DNA from: Echinicola soli
GTDB taxonomy: Bacteria > Bacteroidota > Bacteroidia > Cytophagales > Cyclobacteriaceae
Direction of reading: 5' to 3'
Length of the DNA: 64,000 nt
Assembly: GCF_006575665.1 (NCBI RefSeq)
Contig: NZ_CP041253.1
Location: forward strand, 1,431,501 to 1,495,500
A model generated the notes under the pieces. That model worked only from the letters and a program-made list of their open reading frames with translations, was not told where the DNA came from and made no database searches. Position numbers and translations under genes: made by a program. Shown in pieces: positions 54,380 through 63,803 of the stretch. Positions within the stretch are counted from its first letter, which is position 1. Every line of letters begins with the position of its first letter.

Positions 54380-55444
54380 TCACTCTCGCCATATTTTGCT
54401 GTCTTCGGTTATAAACCAAGTTTGATCACTGTTGAGGGAAGATGCTGAAAGCTTAAAGCGTGTGGCACTCACCTCGAATTGAGGATGGAATTTCTTGAAG
54501 TCACCAGCATCTGGCAATTGGGAAAGCTGGGTGGCAAACGTTCCATGGTTTTTGAAATAGCGGTGCTGTTTATGATAAAGCGAGCGTAGTGCATCCTTGA
54601 CGGCTTCATCTTTTGCGAGCTGGAAAGGGACTTTTTCTGTACCTGCTGGTCTGGCCGCAAATTGGACGTAGCCCCAGTTTTCAGGAATGTGCATGTTAAT
54701 ATGCCCTTGGGGAGACCACACCCAGTTGTATTCGGGATAGTGTTTGCCCGTTTCAGGATTGGTTTTTTTGATGTATTGCCCGTCCTTGGTGTCCAGCTGC
54801 CACTGTACCCTGGAAAAATTGATCCGCCACTGCTGGCCATCGGCTGGTGGGGAATAGGCAGGTCCCTTTTGGGAAAGTGCTTTCCAGGGAATGGCCATTT
54901 CTACGGTCCAGGCGCTGTCCTTGTCAGTGGGATCATTAACAGTGCCTTGGAGGGAAAGGCCTTTTTGGAATCCATTTATATTCCAGCCGTTAATGGGAGC
55001 GCCGCCATTACGGTAAGGCTTGGTCATAAGCAGGTCCCACTCGGTGCCAAGTGCATTGATCTCCAGCTCATAGTAATTATGGGTATCACCATCGGGATCG
55101 ATAAACACTTCAATGTCATTTTGGTGAAATATCACGGATTCCCTTTCAGTGTAGGTGGCCCATAAGTCCGGCTCTTCCATCCATACCGCGATGTAGAGGT
55201 TTTCCTCATCCCAAAGCATCTTTAGCTTGGTGTCGAAAAGTGGTGTAGGCTTGACTTCTCCCTCGATATCCACAAATAAATCGGACCATGCTGCGTTTTG
55301 CCAATCCTTCTCCTCCATTCTTCCGTCCATTTTTAGGGGAGCGGTGGCTTGGTAGGCGACATAATGTCTCCTGTCTTTCAATTGCTGCCCAGAAAGCAAA
55401 AAGGGAAACATCAGCAAGAGGAGTAGCAATCTAGGAATAACCAT
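54380..55444 (-). CDS. Carbohydrate-binding family 9-like exported protein
   Basis: A 354-residue exported protein with signal peptide MVIPRLLLLLLMFPFLLSGQ from the ATG at 55444; a TTG two codons earlier (55450) is less likely. The domain (about residues 28-260) resembles CBM9-like/DOMON proteins, with PLKMDGRMEEKDWQNAAWSD, LKMLWDEENLYIAVWMEEPD, NDIEVFIDPDGDTHNYYELE and WTVEMAIPWKAL, all family landmarks. A C-terminal helical region follows. It probably binds sugars or a ligand at the cell surface, without catalytic motif. No polysaccharide-utilisation genes adjoin. Confidence 0.85.
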   Translation of the reverse strand: MVIPRLLLLLLMFPFLLSGQQLKDRRHYVAYQATAPLKMDGRMEEKDWQNAAWSDLFVDIEGEVKPTPLFDTKLKMLWDEENLYIAVWMEEPDLWATYTERESVIFHQNDIEVFIDPDGDTHNYYELEINALGTEWDLLMTKPYRNGGAPINGWNINGFQKGLSLQGTVNDPTDKDSAWTVEMAIPWKALSQKGPAYSPPADGQQWRINFSRVQWQLDTKDGQYIKKTNPETGKHYPEYNWVWSPQGHINMHIPENWGYVQFAARPAGTEKVPFQLAKDEAVKDALRSLYHKQHRYFKNHGTFATQLSQLPDAGDFKKFHPQFEVSATRFKLSASSLNSDQTWFITEDSKIWRE

Positions 55445-55646
55445 TGTCAAATAATTTTAGTAATAATAATATCTTTACAAAGATATTTAAATATGTAGGG
55501 GCTACCGTGATGGGAAGTGATATTTTACCGGAATCTTCCACCAGTGGTTCAGCTATCGCAATGGAGAAAGATGTCGAATCACCGTAAAAATTAGATTTTG
55601 TAGGTGGATTTATCCATTAATTTAGGAGGGATGCTTATTTTTGGGC

Positions 55647-56993
55647 ATGATGAAATGGGAAAAGCTGCTAAGTGCAGGTCGCGCAGATTTTAAAAACAAG
55701 GCCAATCAAAGCCAAGAGCAATACCGAAGTGAGTTTGAAAGGGACTATGACCGGATTATCTTTTCGGCACCGTTCCGGAATTTACAGGATAAGACACAGG
55801 TATTTCCATTACCTGAGTTGGATTTTGTGCACACCAGGCTTACCCACAGTTTAGAAGTGTCCAGCGTGGGCAGATCGCTGGGTAAATCGGCAGGAGAGTA
55901 TTTGCTCAAAAAATACCCTTCTCTTTCTGAGATGTGTATTGGGTCCAGTGATATTGGTGCGATTGTGGCGGCGGCGGCACTTACCCATGATCTCGGCAAC
56001 CCTCCTTTTGGCCATGCCGGAGAAGACGCCATTTCTGACTTTTTTAGGTTTCACCCTTCCGGGCAGTGTTGGAGAGACCATTTGCGGGATGAAGAATGGG
56101 CAGACATGACTCATTTTGAAGGCAATGCCCAAGGATTCAGGATGCTTCTTGACAAAAACAATGGCCTTCAGGTTTGCTACGCTACATTGGCAGCATTCAC
56201 CAAATACCCCAGGCCTGCTGCTGTGGAGAAGATAGATCCCAGAAGACGAAGCCAAAAGAAGTTCGGATTTTTCGCTGACCAGTTATCGCTTTTTAAGCAA
56301 TTGGCAGATACGCTGGGGATTCCTTCATCTGGTAAAAATACCTGGTTCAGGCATCCATTGGCATTTTTGGTAGAGGCGGCAGATGATATTTGTTATAGCA
56401 TTATTGACTTGGAGGATGGTTGTACGCTTGGGCTGGTACAGTTGGAGGAGGCAATTCCACTTTTGGCAGAGATCATCGGGGAGAAATTTCAGGAAGAAAA
56501 GCTCCATTCTATCAAAACTTCTGCACAAAAATTGGCTATTTTGAGGGCCATGGCCATCAGTAGATTGGTAGAGGAGACGGTTGCAGCTTTTAGAACCCAT
56601 GAAGAAGCCATGCTTTCCGGAGAATTTGATCAAGCCCTGACCGATTGCATTCCTTCTTCAAAGGCTTTGGACAAAATCACCAAATTGTCCGTAAAGAAGA
56701 TATATCGCTCGCAGCCTGTACTGGAAAAAGAGGCGGCAGGGTTCCAAGTGTTGGAGGGGCTGCTGGAAGTTTTCTCCAGTGCTCTCTATAACCAATATTT
56801 CGATACGGAGAGATTTTCCGGTAAGGACAAGAGCATATTGAGGCTTTTGCCTGAAGTGTTTAAGCCTGATAATGAACTTCAGATGCCCTACTTATTGCTC
56901 CGAAATTTGGTGGATTTTATTGCCGGAATGACAGATAAGTATGCGCTTTCACTTTACCGGAAAGTCAAAGGAATTGCCCTTCCCGGTGCTTGA
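55647..56993 (+). CDS. dgt: Deoxyguanosinetriphosphate triphosphohydrolase
   Basis: A 448-residue HD-domain dNTP triphosphohydrolase that releases triphosphate from dGTP or other dNTPs. The opening RNLQDKTQVFPLPELDFVHT then RLTHSLEVSSVGRSLG supplies His ligands and the substrate loop. The HD pair is in ALTHDLGNPPFGHAGEDAI. Later EAADDICYSIIDLEDG carries the third Asp. Starts at 55647 and 55650 are adjacent ATGs; a TATTTTTG -7-like box (55636-55643) ends 3 bases before, implying a leaderless or almost leaderless transcript. The gene stands alone. Confidence 0.94.
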   Translation: MMKWEKLLSAGRADFKNKANQSQEQYRSEFERDYDRIIFSAPFRNLQDKTQVFPLPELDFVHTRLTHSLEVSSVGRSLGKSAGEYLLKKYPSLSEMCIGSSDIGAIVAAAALTHDLGNPPFGHAGEDAISDFFRFHPSGQCWRDHLRDEEWADMTHFEGNAQGFRMLLDKNNGLQVCYATLAAFTKYPRPAAVEKIDPRRRSQKKFGFFADQLSLFKQLADTLGIPSSGKNTWFRHPLAFLVEAADDICYSIIDLEDGCTLGLVQLEEAIPLLAEIIGEKFQEEKLHSIKTSAQKLAILRAMAISRLVEETVAAFRTHEEAMLSGEFDQALTDCIPSSKALDKITKLSVKKIYRSQPVLEKEAAGFQVLEGLLEVFSSALYNQYFDTERFSGKDKSILRLLPEVFKPDNELQMPYLLLRNLVDFIAGMTDKYALSLYRKVKGIALPGA

Positions 56994-57132
56994 TTTGGTC
57001 TAATTACTGAAGCGTGTAAGATGCTGTTTTTACAGTGTTTGTGGGTATGGATATTTCTATCCGGACGTTTATACTTTTAAGGCTGGAGCTGCGCTATATG
57101 ATTCGCTGTGTTCTTCTTATTCGTTGAACCGG

Positions 57133-57706
57133 CATTGCAGGGATCAAGCAATATTTCTGGGGGTGGGAGAAGATTTATATTCATTTGGTATGTCGCCACG
57201 AAGCCGCCAAGACACGAAGTGTTTTGTAGTTGTAGGCGGATTCCAAATTTCATGGAAAACAAACAGCTTTGGGTCTTGGAATCTTTGTGGCAAAAAAACA
57301 AAAAAGAAATCCTATTAAAATAAAGGGATTCATGCCCTCAACTTTTTCGTTTGTCTCCTTTTTAGCACATTTTGAGGACCAGGCAATATTTCTGGAAGAT
57401 GAGAGATTTCCAGGTGGTTTTGGTAAGCATATTTCTCTTTAATTTAGCAATAGGAATGTGTAGATTATAAAATCAGTATAAATCCGTCATAGCGAGGAAG
57501 TATAGCCTGTCCCGACCTATCGGGAACGTGGCAATCCCGTATTAAGAAAACGAGATTGCTTCACTCCGTTGCTCTGCATTCGCAAGGACGGTATTTTAAA
57601 TCGCGTTTATTATAAAAAATCAGCGTAAATCTTATTAATCTGCATCATCTGCGTGCTATCGAAACCAACCCTAATCCCCCAACTTTTCCGCTTGATCCCA
57701 TTGCAG
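57133..57706 (-). mobile_element. Family-A miniature element, copy 3, with target duplication
   Basis: The element is 57141-57698 (558 bases), inverted relative to copies 1 and 2. Its ends are GGATCAAGC and GCTTGATCC exactly. A perfect 8-bp duplication CATTGCAG lies at 57133-57140 and 57699-57706. The interior contains the AACGAGATTGCTTCACTCCG repeat and the hairpin gtcccgacctatcgggaac seen in copy 2. Non-coding frames that read outward from its end are treated as incidental. Confidence 0.9.
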
Positions 57707-57868
57707 GCAGTTTATGGGTTTTGGCTGGTTAATTTTAGATTAAATTATTGTTTTTTATAATTTTTCAGCGGTATATAATCATAAATAAAACGAAACATTC
57801 GCTTAATCAGATTGATTGGTGCTCCGTGTAAATTTGTGGAAACACAAACAACTTTAAAGAGACCAATT

Positions 57869-59317
57869 ATGAAAAAATTATTGACCATTCAGGCCATTGC
57901 CAGCGCCTTATTTTTGGCTGGTTGTAATGATGATAAGGAAGGGGATACTCCTGTGCCCCCGAGTGCAGAGGTGGAACTTACAAACCACTCTAAGACTCCT
58001 GTATTTTTAAAATTAAAATCAGGCTTTGAGGACGTCGAGATCTATAATTTATTGACCTCCGAAGATCAATTGGAAAATACACCAGCCTTTGTTTATGGCA
58101 GTATGGCGGATGGTGCAGGATTAATGAAAAATGATGATGGCACATTTACCTTGCTAAATAATATCGAGGCGGATTATTCTGTAGCCCGGATTGCCTTTGA
58201 CGAAACATTTAAGCCTGTGGGCGGAGAGTATATCCTAAATGCTGAAGCCACAGCCGCCACGGCCCAATGTTCGGGGTCCTTGATCACGTTGGAGGAGCAC
58301 GGTTTTGGGCCGTTATACCTTTCAGGTGGGGAATGGGGAGGAAACTCCAAGGGGGTTTTTATGACGGATCCCAGCAAAGATCCTGCTGATGCCCAAACGG
58401 CCACCATGCTGCCGGCATTAGGGCAATGGTCAGTAGAAAATGCCGTGGCTATCGGGAAAGAAGCCTACCCTGGCAAAACGGTGGTTTTCGTCGGTGATGA
58501 TACCAGTGATAATGAAACCCCTTCTGGCCAAGTGGCCATGTATGTAGGGGACCAAGGAGACTTATCCAATGGCAAACTTTATGGTATGAAAGTGACCAGC
58601 CCTGGTATCACGTATGAAATGGACATGGAAGAAGGAGAAGAGTACGAGGTGGAATTCAGCGAATACCAAGAGCGTACCTATGATGAACTGGAGCAGGAAT
58701 CCAGAGAAAAAGGCTTTATGGGTTTTTCCAGAGTGGAGGATATCGACTGGAGAAGAGGTTCCGCAGAGAATAACCGTGAAATTTACTTTGCAGTGACCGG
58801 CAGAAAAAACGATGCGTTGCTGAACAAAGGTACTTTTTACGGACGTGTGTATAAATTGGTGTTGGACAGTGAAGACCCTACCAAGGCGACCATTTCCTGT
58901 GTACTGGATGGTGACAAACCCGATGGAAAAGCCAAGGCATTCCATAGCCCTGACAATATTCTGGTGACCGAAAACTATGTGTATATCCAAGAGGATCCAA
59001 ACGGGTATTTTGACCAGTCCGACAAGATGCACTTTGCGCAGTTGTACCAGTATGACATCAATTCCGGTGATCTGAAAACTGTCTTGGAGTGTGACCAAGA
59101 AGCAGCTGCTGCGCAAAACTATGGTACGGATGAGGACATTTGGGAAATCACCGGGATGATCGATGTATCTGACATCCTGGGCGTAGATGAGACCTTCCTG
59201 ATGATTACCCAAAATCACGGCTGGGAAGACGAAGCATTTACCGATCCCAATGCCAATGCCAACACTGATTCAAATGAAGGAAGTATGCTTTTCGTTTTGA
59301 AAGGTCTAAACCGCTAA
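57869..59317 (+). CDS. PhoX-like (DUF839) lipoprotein
   Basis: About 482 residues from ATG 57869 (MKKLLTIQAIASALFLAGC), a lipoprotein signal with Cys19; an earlier in-frame start at 57812 would lie in the element-flanking leader. The mature protein is predicted beta-propeller. It contains LITLEEHGFGPLYLSGGEWG, KGFMGFSRVEDIDWRRGSAE, GRVYKLVLDSEDPT, AFHSPDNILVTENYVYIQED and FLMITQNHGWEDEAFTDPNA, resembling PhoX-type calcium/iron phosphatases and their relatives. Whether the phosphatase residues are complete cannot be settled by eye. It precedes a peroxidase-type gene by 4 bases, so the two form an operon. Confidence 0.65.
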   Translation: MKKLLTIQAIASALFLAGCNDDKEGDTPVPPSAEVELTNHSKTPVFLKLKSGFEDVEIYNLLTSEDQLENTPAFVYGSMADGAGLMKNDDGTFTLLNNIEADYSVARIAFDETFKPVGGEYILNAEATAATAQCSGSLITLEEHGFGPLYLSGGEWGGNSKGVFMTDPSKDPADAQTATMLPALGQWSVENAVAIGKEAYPGKTVVFVGDDTSDNETPSGQVAMYVGDQGDLSNGKLYGMKVTSPGITYEMDMEEGEEYEVEFSEYQERTYDELEQESREKGFMGFSRVEDIDWRRGSAENNREIYFAVTGRKNDALLNKGTFYGRVYKLVLDSEDPTKATISCVLDGDKPDGKAKAFHSPDNILVTENYVYIQEDPNGYFDQSDKMHFAQLYQYDINSGDLKTVLECDQEAAAAQNYGTDEDIWEITGMIDVSDILGVDETFLMITQNHGWEDEAFTDPNANANTDSNEGSMLFVLKGLNR

Positions 59318-59321
59318 CAGT

Positions 59322-61157
59322 ATGCGTAACATATTATCCCAAAAGGCTTATGTTTTCATAGGCCTTTTGCTTTTATCACCCTGTTTTTTTTCTTGCAAGA
59401 AGCAAGCTGAATCCAAAAATGATTCTTCACCGATCGATCAACTGGCAGAGCAGTACTATGGTCATTTAAGAAAATCGTATTTGTATTTGGACAGTATTAC
59501 TGGAGAGAGGAGCCAACGTAAAGTGGAAAGCTATTTTTTGCAGTCCCGGAAACATTTTAAGATGGCTGAGCCCATCTTGGCCTTTATGGATTCGGAAAAC
59601 TATAAATTTCTGAACCAGCCCAATATTTCCAAGATCGAAGAGGAGGATTTTACAGATATCAAAATAAAATCTCCAAAGGGCTTTCAGGTGTTGGAGGAGA
59701 CCATTTTTGTGGAAGACCCTGATTGGAAATCCATAGGAAAAACAGCACAACTGACCGCTGGAAGGCTTAAACTGTTACATAGAAACACTTCTTTTGACTT
59801 TGTGCAGCCCTATCATGTCCTGTGGATGGTGCGAGATGGTTTTGTACGGGTAGCCCTGACGGGAATTACGGGCTTCGACTCGCCGGTATTGGAAAATTCA
59901 CTGACAGAGGCGCGTTATGTGTATGCCGGGCTACAAGAGACTTTGGTCCTGTTTAAAGACCAATTTCAGAATGAGGCCGTTTATGAAAAAGCCTTTCAGG
60001 AGCTGGAAAAAAGTATCCATGCGCTTGAAGGCGATTTTGGCACGTTTGACCGTTATGGCTTTATCAAGGAGCATACCCAACCCATGCTCGGTATTTGGAA
60101 TGAGGTCGTGGCAGATTGGGGAGTGACTTTTCCTTTTGAAGAGGCCATCCGAAATGATGCGACTTCATTGTTTTCGGACCAGACGTTCAATATCAGCTAT
60201 TTTTCATCCGAGAGCTTTGAGGATTTGGATGAAGAGAAAGTGGCCTTGGGCAAGCGGTTATTTAACGAAAAGGCATTTTCCCTTCATGGGGATATGAGCT
60301 GTGCCACTTGCCACCTTCCGGAGAAGCAGTTTACCGATGGACGAAAGACGGCTATGGGAAATCCCCGAAACAGCCCGACCCTAGTATATGCCGCACTACA
60401 AAAGGGATTTTTCTATGACAATAGGTCTGGCAGTCTGGAAGGGCAGATCGTGGACGTGACCACCAATGAAAATGAATTCCATACCGACCTGGATCATCTC
60501 CAAACTATTGCAGCCAATAACCCTTCCTATGCCAAGGCCTTTCGAGCACTTTATGAAAGCGAGGAGGTGTTGGAAGGGGATATTCGGAATGCCATTGCCA
60601 GCTATATCAGAAGCTTGGTCCCGTTTTATTCCAAGTTTGATCGAAATATGAATGGGCTCGAAGAAACGCTTACCGCAGATGAAAGAGAAGGGTTTAATCT
60701 CTTCATGGGCAAAGCCAAATGCGCCACCTGTCATTTTCCTCCGATATTTAACGGCACAGTGCCCGTTACCTTTAAGGAATCTGAAATGGAGCTGATCGGC
60801 GTACCAGGTGCCAACGATACCATCAATGCGACCATAGATGATGACTTGGGCAGGTATGAGGTTTATCACACCGAAGAAAGGAAACATTTCTTCAAAACAC
60901 CCACTGTCCGAAATGCTGCCCACACGGCTCCGTTTATGCACAATGGCGTTTATAATACCTTGGAGGAAGTGATTGACTTTTATGATCGCGGAGGAGGTGC
61001 CGGCATTGGTATTGCATTGGAAAACCAAACTTTGCCCACGGATAAGCTGGAGTTGACAGCATCAGAGAAAAATGCCTTGGTGGCATTTATAGAGGCCCTA
61101 AGTGATGGTGCCCCTGGCAACCAAGAAGGTGATGTCAAGCAAATGGCTGTGAAATAG
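59322..61157 (+). CDS. Di-heme cytochrome c peroxidase-like lipoprotein with N-terminal extension
   Basis: A 611-residue exported protein. The N-terminus ends in LLLLSPCFFSC, so it is a probable lipoprotein. Residues 30-285 are helical and of unknown fold, distantly like imelysin-type proteins. The C-terminal 320 residues form a di-heme peroxidase (MauG/CcpA) domain with CATCHLPEKQFTDG (327-331) and CATCHFPP (467-471), plus NRSGSLEGQIVDVTTNENEF and PTVRNAAHTAPFMHNGVY. It probably oxidises or detoxifies peroxide or modifies a partner in the periplasm. It is 4 bases after the PhoX-like gene, so the two likely work together; the partner relation is inferred. Confidence 0.85.
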   Translation: MRNILSQKAYVFIGLLLLSPCFFSCKKQAESKNDSSPIDQLAEQYYGHLRKSYLYLDSITGERSQRKVESYFLQSRKHFKMAEPILAFMDSENYKFLNQPNISKIEEEDFTDIKIKSPKGFQVLEETIFVEDPDWKSIGKTAQLTAGRLKLLHRNTSFDFVQPYHVLWMVRDGFVRVALTGITGFDSPVLENSLTEARYVYAGLQETLVLFKDQFQNEAVYEKAFQELEKSIHALEGDFGTFDRYGFIKEHTQPMLGIWNEVVADWGVTFPFEEAIRNDATSLFSDQTFNISYFSSESFEDLDEEKVALGKRLFNEKAFSLHGDMSCATCHLPEKQFTDGRKTAMGNPRNSPTLVYAALQKGFFYDNRSGSLEGQIVDVTTNENEFHTDLDHLQTIAANNPSYAKAFRALYESEEVLEGDIRNAIASYIRSLVPFYSKFDRNMNGLEETLTADEREGFNLFMGKAKCATCHFPPIFNGTVPVTFKESEMELIGVPGANDTINATIDDDLGRYEVYHTEERKHFFKTPTVRNAAHTAPFMHNGVYNTLEEVIDFYDRGGGAGIGIALENQTLPTDKLELTASEKNALVAFIEALSDGAPGNQEGDVKQMAVK

Positions 61158-61174
61158 CTGGTAAGGAGACCCTC

Positions 61175-61206
61175 AGAGGGGCTATGTCGTGAGGAATAGC
61201 CCCTCT
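61175..61206 (+). terminator. Stem-loop after the peroxidase gene
   Basis: AGAGGGGCTAT (61175-61185) pairs perfectly with ATAGCCCCTCT (61196-61206) across a 10-base loop. There is no T-tract after it, so termination is probable but not certain. Confidence 0.55.
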
Positions 61207-61292
61207 GGGATAAAAGAGAAGTAATCTTTATTTCGGATATAATTAGTCCTCTTTTGTCTTGATATGGTTACTTAATGATTGACCAAACGCTA

Positions 61293-61775
61293 TTAGATAA
61301 ATTTTTCTATTATCCGCATTAGCTTCTCCAGGTAATCGGCATCGCTTTGGTCAAAATCATTGAGCTGATCGCTGTCAATGTCGAGTACCAAGGCTACGTT
61401 GTTGTCTTTGAAGGCAGGAAGGACGATTTCGGACTTGGAGGCGGAGCTGCAGACAATATGGCCTGGAAATGCTTCCACGTCCGGGACAAGCTGGGTTTTG
61501 CCTTCTTTCCAAGCTGCCCCACAGACGCCTTTTCCAAACTGGATTCTGGTACAGGCGACCGGCCCTTGAAACGGCCCCAAAACCAGTTGGTCGTTTTTTA
61601 CCAAGTAAAATCCCACCCAGAAGAAGCCAAAAGCTTCTTTAAGAGCAGCACTGATATTGGCAAGGTTGGCGGTGAGGTCAACTTCACCTGCGGTGAGGGC
61701 CTCTATTTGCGGAAGCAGGGCTTCATATTTTTCTGCTTTGGTTGCGTTTTGGGGAAGGAATAGTGATTCAGCCAT
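61293..61775 (-). CDS. msrC: Free methionine-(R)-sulfoxide reductase (GAF domain)
   Basis: About 160 residues from ATG 61775 (MAESLFLPQN); an upstream in-frame start at 61856 would overlap ribD. One GAF domain carries the three conserved Cys of free-Met-(R)-SO reductases: Cys75 in VACTRIQ, Cys85 in GKGVCGAAW and Cys109 in HIVCSSASKSEIVLP, where the last region binds substrate. It repairs oxidised free methionine using thioredoxin. The gene follows ribD by 10 bases and is likely the third gene of the DUF4382-ribD-msrC set. Confidence 0.9.
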   Translation of the reverse strand: MAESLFLPQNATKAEKYEALLPQIEALTAGEVDLTANLANISAALKEAFGFFWVGFYLVKNDQLVLGPFQGPVACTRIQFGKGVCGAAWKEGKTQLVPDVEAFPGHIVCSSASKSEIVLPAFKDNNVALVLDIDSDQLNDFDQSDADYLEKLMRIIEKFI

Positions 61776-61785
61776 TTGTCGTATT

Positions 61786-62829
61786 TTAAGAGTGCGGTTT
61801 GTTTTGCTCGAAGATTTCCAAGCAGTCGCCCATGATATTAAGCGTTTCAGAGGCACGTTGTTTCAGCTTGGGTGCCACAATTCCGCTTTCAAAGGTATCG
61901 TTGCCAGTAAACACCCTTGCTTCGTCCCAAAGTTCACTTTGAATAAACTTTTGTAGCAAATAACTCCCGCCTTCGATGATCACGCTTTGCACTTTACGAT
62001 GGTGGAGATCGTTCAGGATGTCTTCGATGTCAAAGTGGTCTTTTAGTTTTACGTACGTGAGGTTTTTTTCAGATTCGTCTTTGAGGAGGTTATAGCAAAG
62101 TGTAGGGATGCTATGGTCAAATAAGTGTAGGTTCTTGTCCAGTGTGAGCTGCTTGTCCAGAACGATTCTTAGCGGATTTTCACCATGCCAATCACGGACA
62201 TTTAGCTTGGGGTCATCGAAGTGGGCGGTTTTGGTACCTACCATGATGGCGTCTTCTTCAGCGCGCCATTTGTGTACCAGTTGCCTGCAGTAGCTATTGG
62301 AAATCCATTTGCTGTCATAGTTGGCACGGGCGATAAACCCGTCCTTGGTCTGCGCCCATTTGAGGATGACATAAGGTCGTTTTTTTTCTATGGTGGTAAA
62401 GAAGCGTTTATTTAGCTGTCTTGCATGTCTTTCTAACACTCCCGTGACCACTTCTATGCCGGCATCTTGGAGGATTTTTATGCCTTTTCCTCCTACGAGC
62501 GGATTACTGTCCGCGACTGCGATGACCACTTTTTCAACTTGTTTTTCGACCAGCAGGTTGGCACAAGGTGGTGTTTTGCCAAAATGCGCACAAGGCTCCA
62601 GTGTAACGTAAACGGTCGACTCTTTGAGCAGGGCTTGCTCTTTCACGCTGTTCACTGCGTTGGGCTCGGCATGAGGACCGCCATATTTCATGTGATAGCC
62701 TTCACCAATGATAGCGTCATTGTGGACGATAACACAGCCGACCATGGGATTGGGGCTGACATTTCCCCTGCCCAGTTCAGCTAGTTCCAGTGCACGCAGC
62801 ATGTATTTTTCGTCTGCAGTCAGGGTCAT
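61786..62829 (-). CDS. ribD: Bifunctional riboflavin biosynthesis protein RibD
   Basis: A 347-residue enzyme with deaminase and reductase activities in riboflavin synthesis. The N-terminal zinc deaminase has HAEPNAV (His53, Glu55) and PCAHFGKTPPC (Cys80, Cys89). The C-terminal reductase begins near residue 150 with RPYVILKWAQTKDGFIA and contains NPLRIVLDKQ. Start and length are normal. It lies between a DUF4382 gene (9 bases upstream) and msrC (10 bases downstream). No other rib gene or FMN riboswitch is seen near it. Confidence 0.95.
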   Translation of the reverse strand: MTLTADEKYMLRALELAELGRGNVSPNPMVGCVIVHNDAIIGEGYHMKYGGPHAEPNAVNSVKEQALLKESTVYVTLEPCAHFGKTPPCANLLVEKQVEKVVIAVADSNPLVGGKGIKILQDAGIEVVTGVLERHARQLNKRFFTTIEKKRPYVILKWAQTKDGFIARANYDSKWISNSYCRQLVHKWRAEEDAIMVGTKTAHFDDPKLNVRDWHGENPLRIVLDKQLTLDKNLHLFDHSIPTLCYNLLKDESEKNLTYVKLKDHFDIEDILNDLHHRKVQSVIIEGGSYLLQKFIQSELWDEARVFTGNDTFESGIVAPKLKQRASETLNIMGDCLEIFEQNKPHS

Positions 62830-62838
62830 TTGGCAGGA

Positions 62839-63654
62839 TTATTCTTCAGGGTTTTCAGGTACTTGTAGGATGATGGGCTCCATTTTAGAAGTGGAGTCCA
62901 GTTTGGTAATCACAGTGGTCAGGCTGTCCAGGTAGGGAGCCCTTGGCTCAAAATAAACCTGATACTCGGCTGCTTCCAAGCCGATAAAAGTAAAATTGCC
63001 CAAGCTGTCAGTAAGGGTGCCCAGTGTGTCCTGTCCGATAATGGCATATACGTATGGTTTGGCATTTATGGGGGTTACTTTACCTTGTATTTCAGTGGAG
63101 GTTGTTTTCTCAAAGACACGTACGACGGGATCAAAAAGAAAGCTGCCTTCCTCACTGGGACTTGCCAGAATGGAACGGCTCAGATCGATGTCCATGATCA
63201 GATCATAGGACATTCCACCCTCTAGGGGATAGTTTACCTCATGCTCATAGGCTTCATCCTCAGGGTCTGCAAATTGGAGCACCAGCTCTTGATTTTCCTG
63301 CACCAAGTATTGCCCATCGCCAAAAACCAGCTTGACCTGACTGATTTTTCCCAATGGCAATTCACCCCTGCCCAAGATCAACCTGGAGTCATTTACCAGC
63401 GCACTCACATTTACGATATTGCTGAGTGGTAGGTAATCCAAGGGAATCCACTCTTTGGTTCCTGCACTGTTTCCACTTTCGACGAATACCTCTACCCGCT
63501 CGATATCCAGAAACACTTGGTCCCAATCTCCGGGAGCATCCATCAGGTAGACATTGACCAATGCGTGGGTTTGATTGGAAGCATCATCCAAACAGCTGAA
63601 GGTAAGGAGAAGAATTGGCAGGAATAGCCCAAGAGATCTTTTAAGTTTATGCAT
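62839..63654 (-). CDS. DUF4382 domain lipoprotein
   Basis: A 271-residue exported protein with a lipobox-like LLTFSC near residue 21, so it is probably anchored. Residues 30-170 form the DUF4382 domain (ALVNVYLMDAPGDWDQVFLD, IERVEVFVESG, VSALVNDSRLILGRGELPLG, KISQVKLVFG). The C-terminal 90 residues look like a carboxypeptidase-regulatory domain (IQGKVTPINAKPYVYAIIGQ, FTFIGLEAAEYQVYFEPR). Function is unknown. It is the first gene of the short operon with ribD and msrC, an odd pairing for a surface protein. Confidence 0.85.
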   Translation of the reverse strand: MHKLKRSLGLFLPILLLTFSCLDDASNQTHALVNVYLMDAPGDWDQVFLDIERVEVFVESGNSAGTKEWIPLDYLPLSNIVNVSALVNDSRLILGRGELPLGKISQVKLVFGDGQYLVQENQELVLQFADPEDEAYEHEVNYPLEGGMSYDLIMDIDLSRSILASPSEEGSFLFDPVVRVFEKTTSTEIQGKVTPINAKPYVYAIIGQDTLGTLTDSLGNFTFIGLEAAEYQVYFEPRAPYLDSLTTVITKLDSTSKMEPIILQVPENPEE

Positions 63655-63803
63655 TACCTGGATGGTTGGTTTTAGGTAAACAACGCAAAATTACTGCATT
63701 ATGGTTTTGAAAGAAAGTTATTTGTCAATACCCAAAGCAAATGTAGTGATTTCGATGCAGTTTCTGACGGGTAAAGGCGGTTTAGTCAGAAATATCACTT
63801 TTT

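Noticed and set aside
58562..59218. A 218-codon open frame antisense to the PhoX-like gene
   Set aside because: It is covered by the real gene on the other strand and has no independent support.
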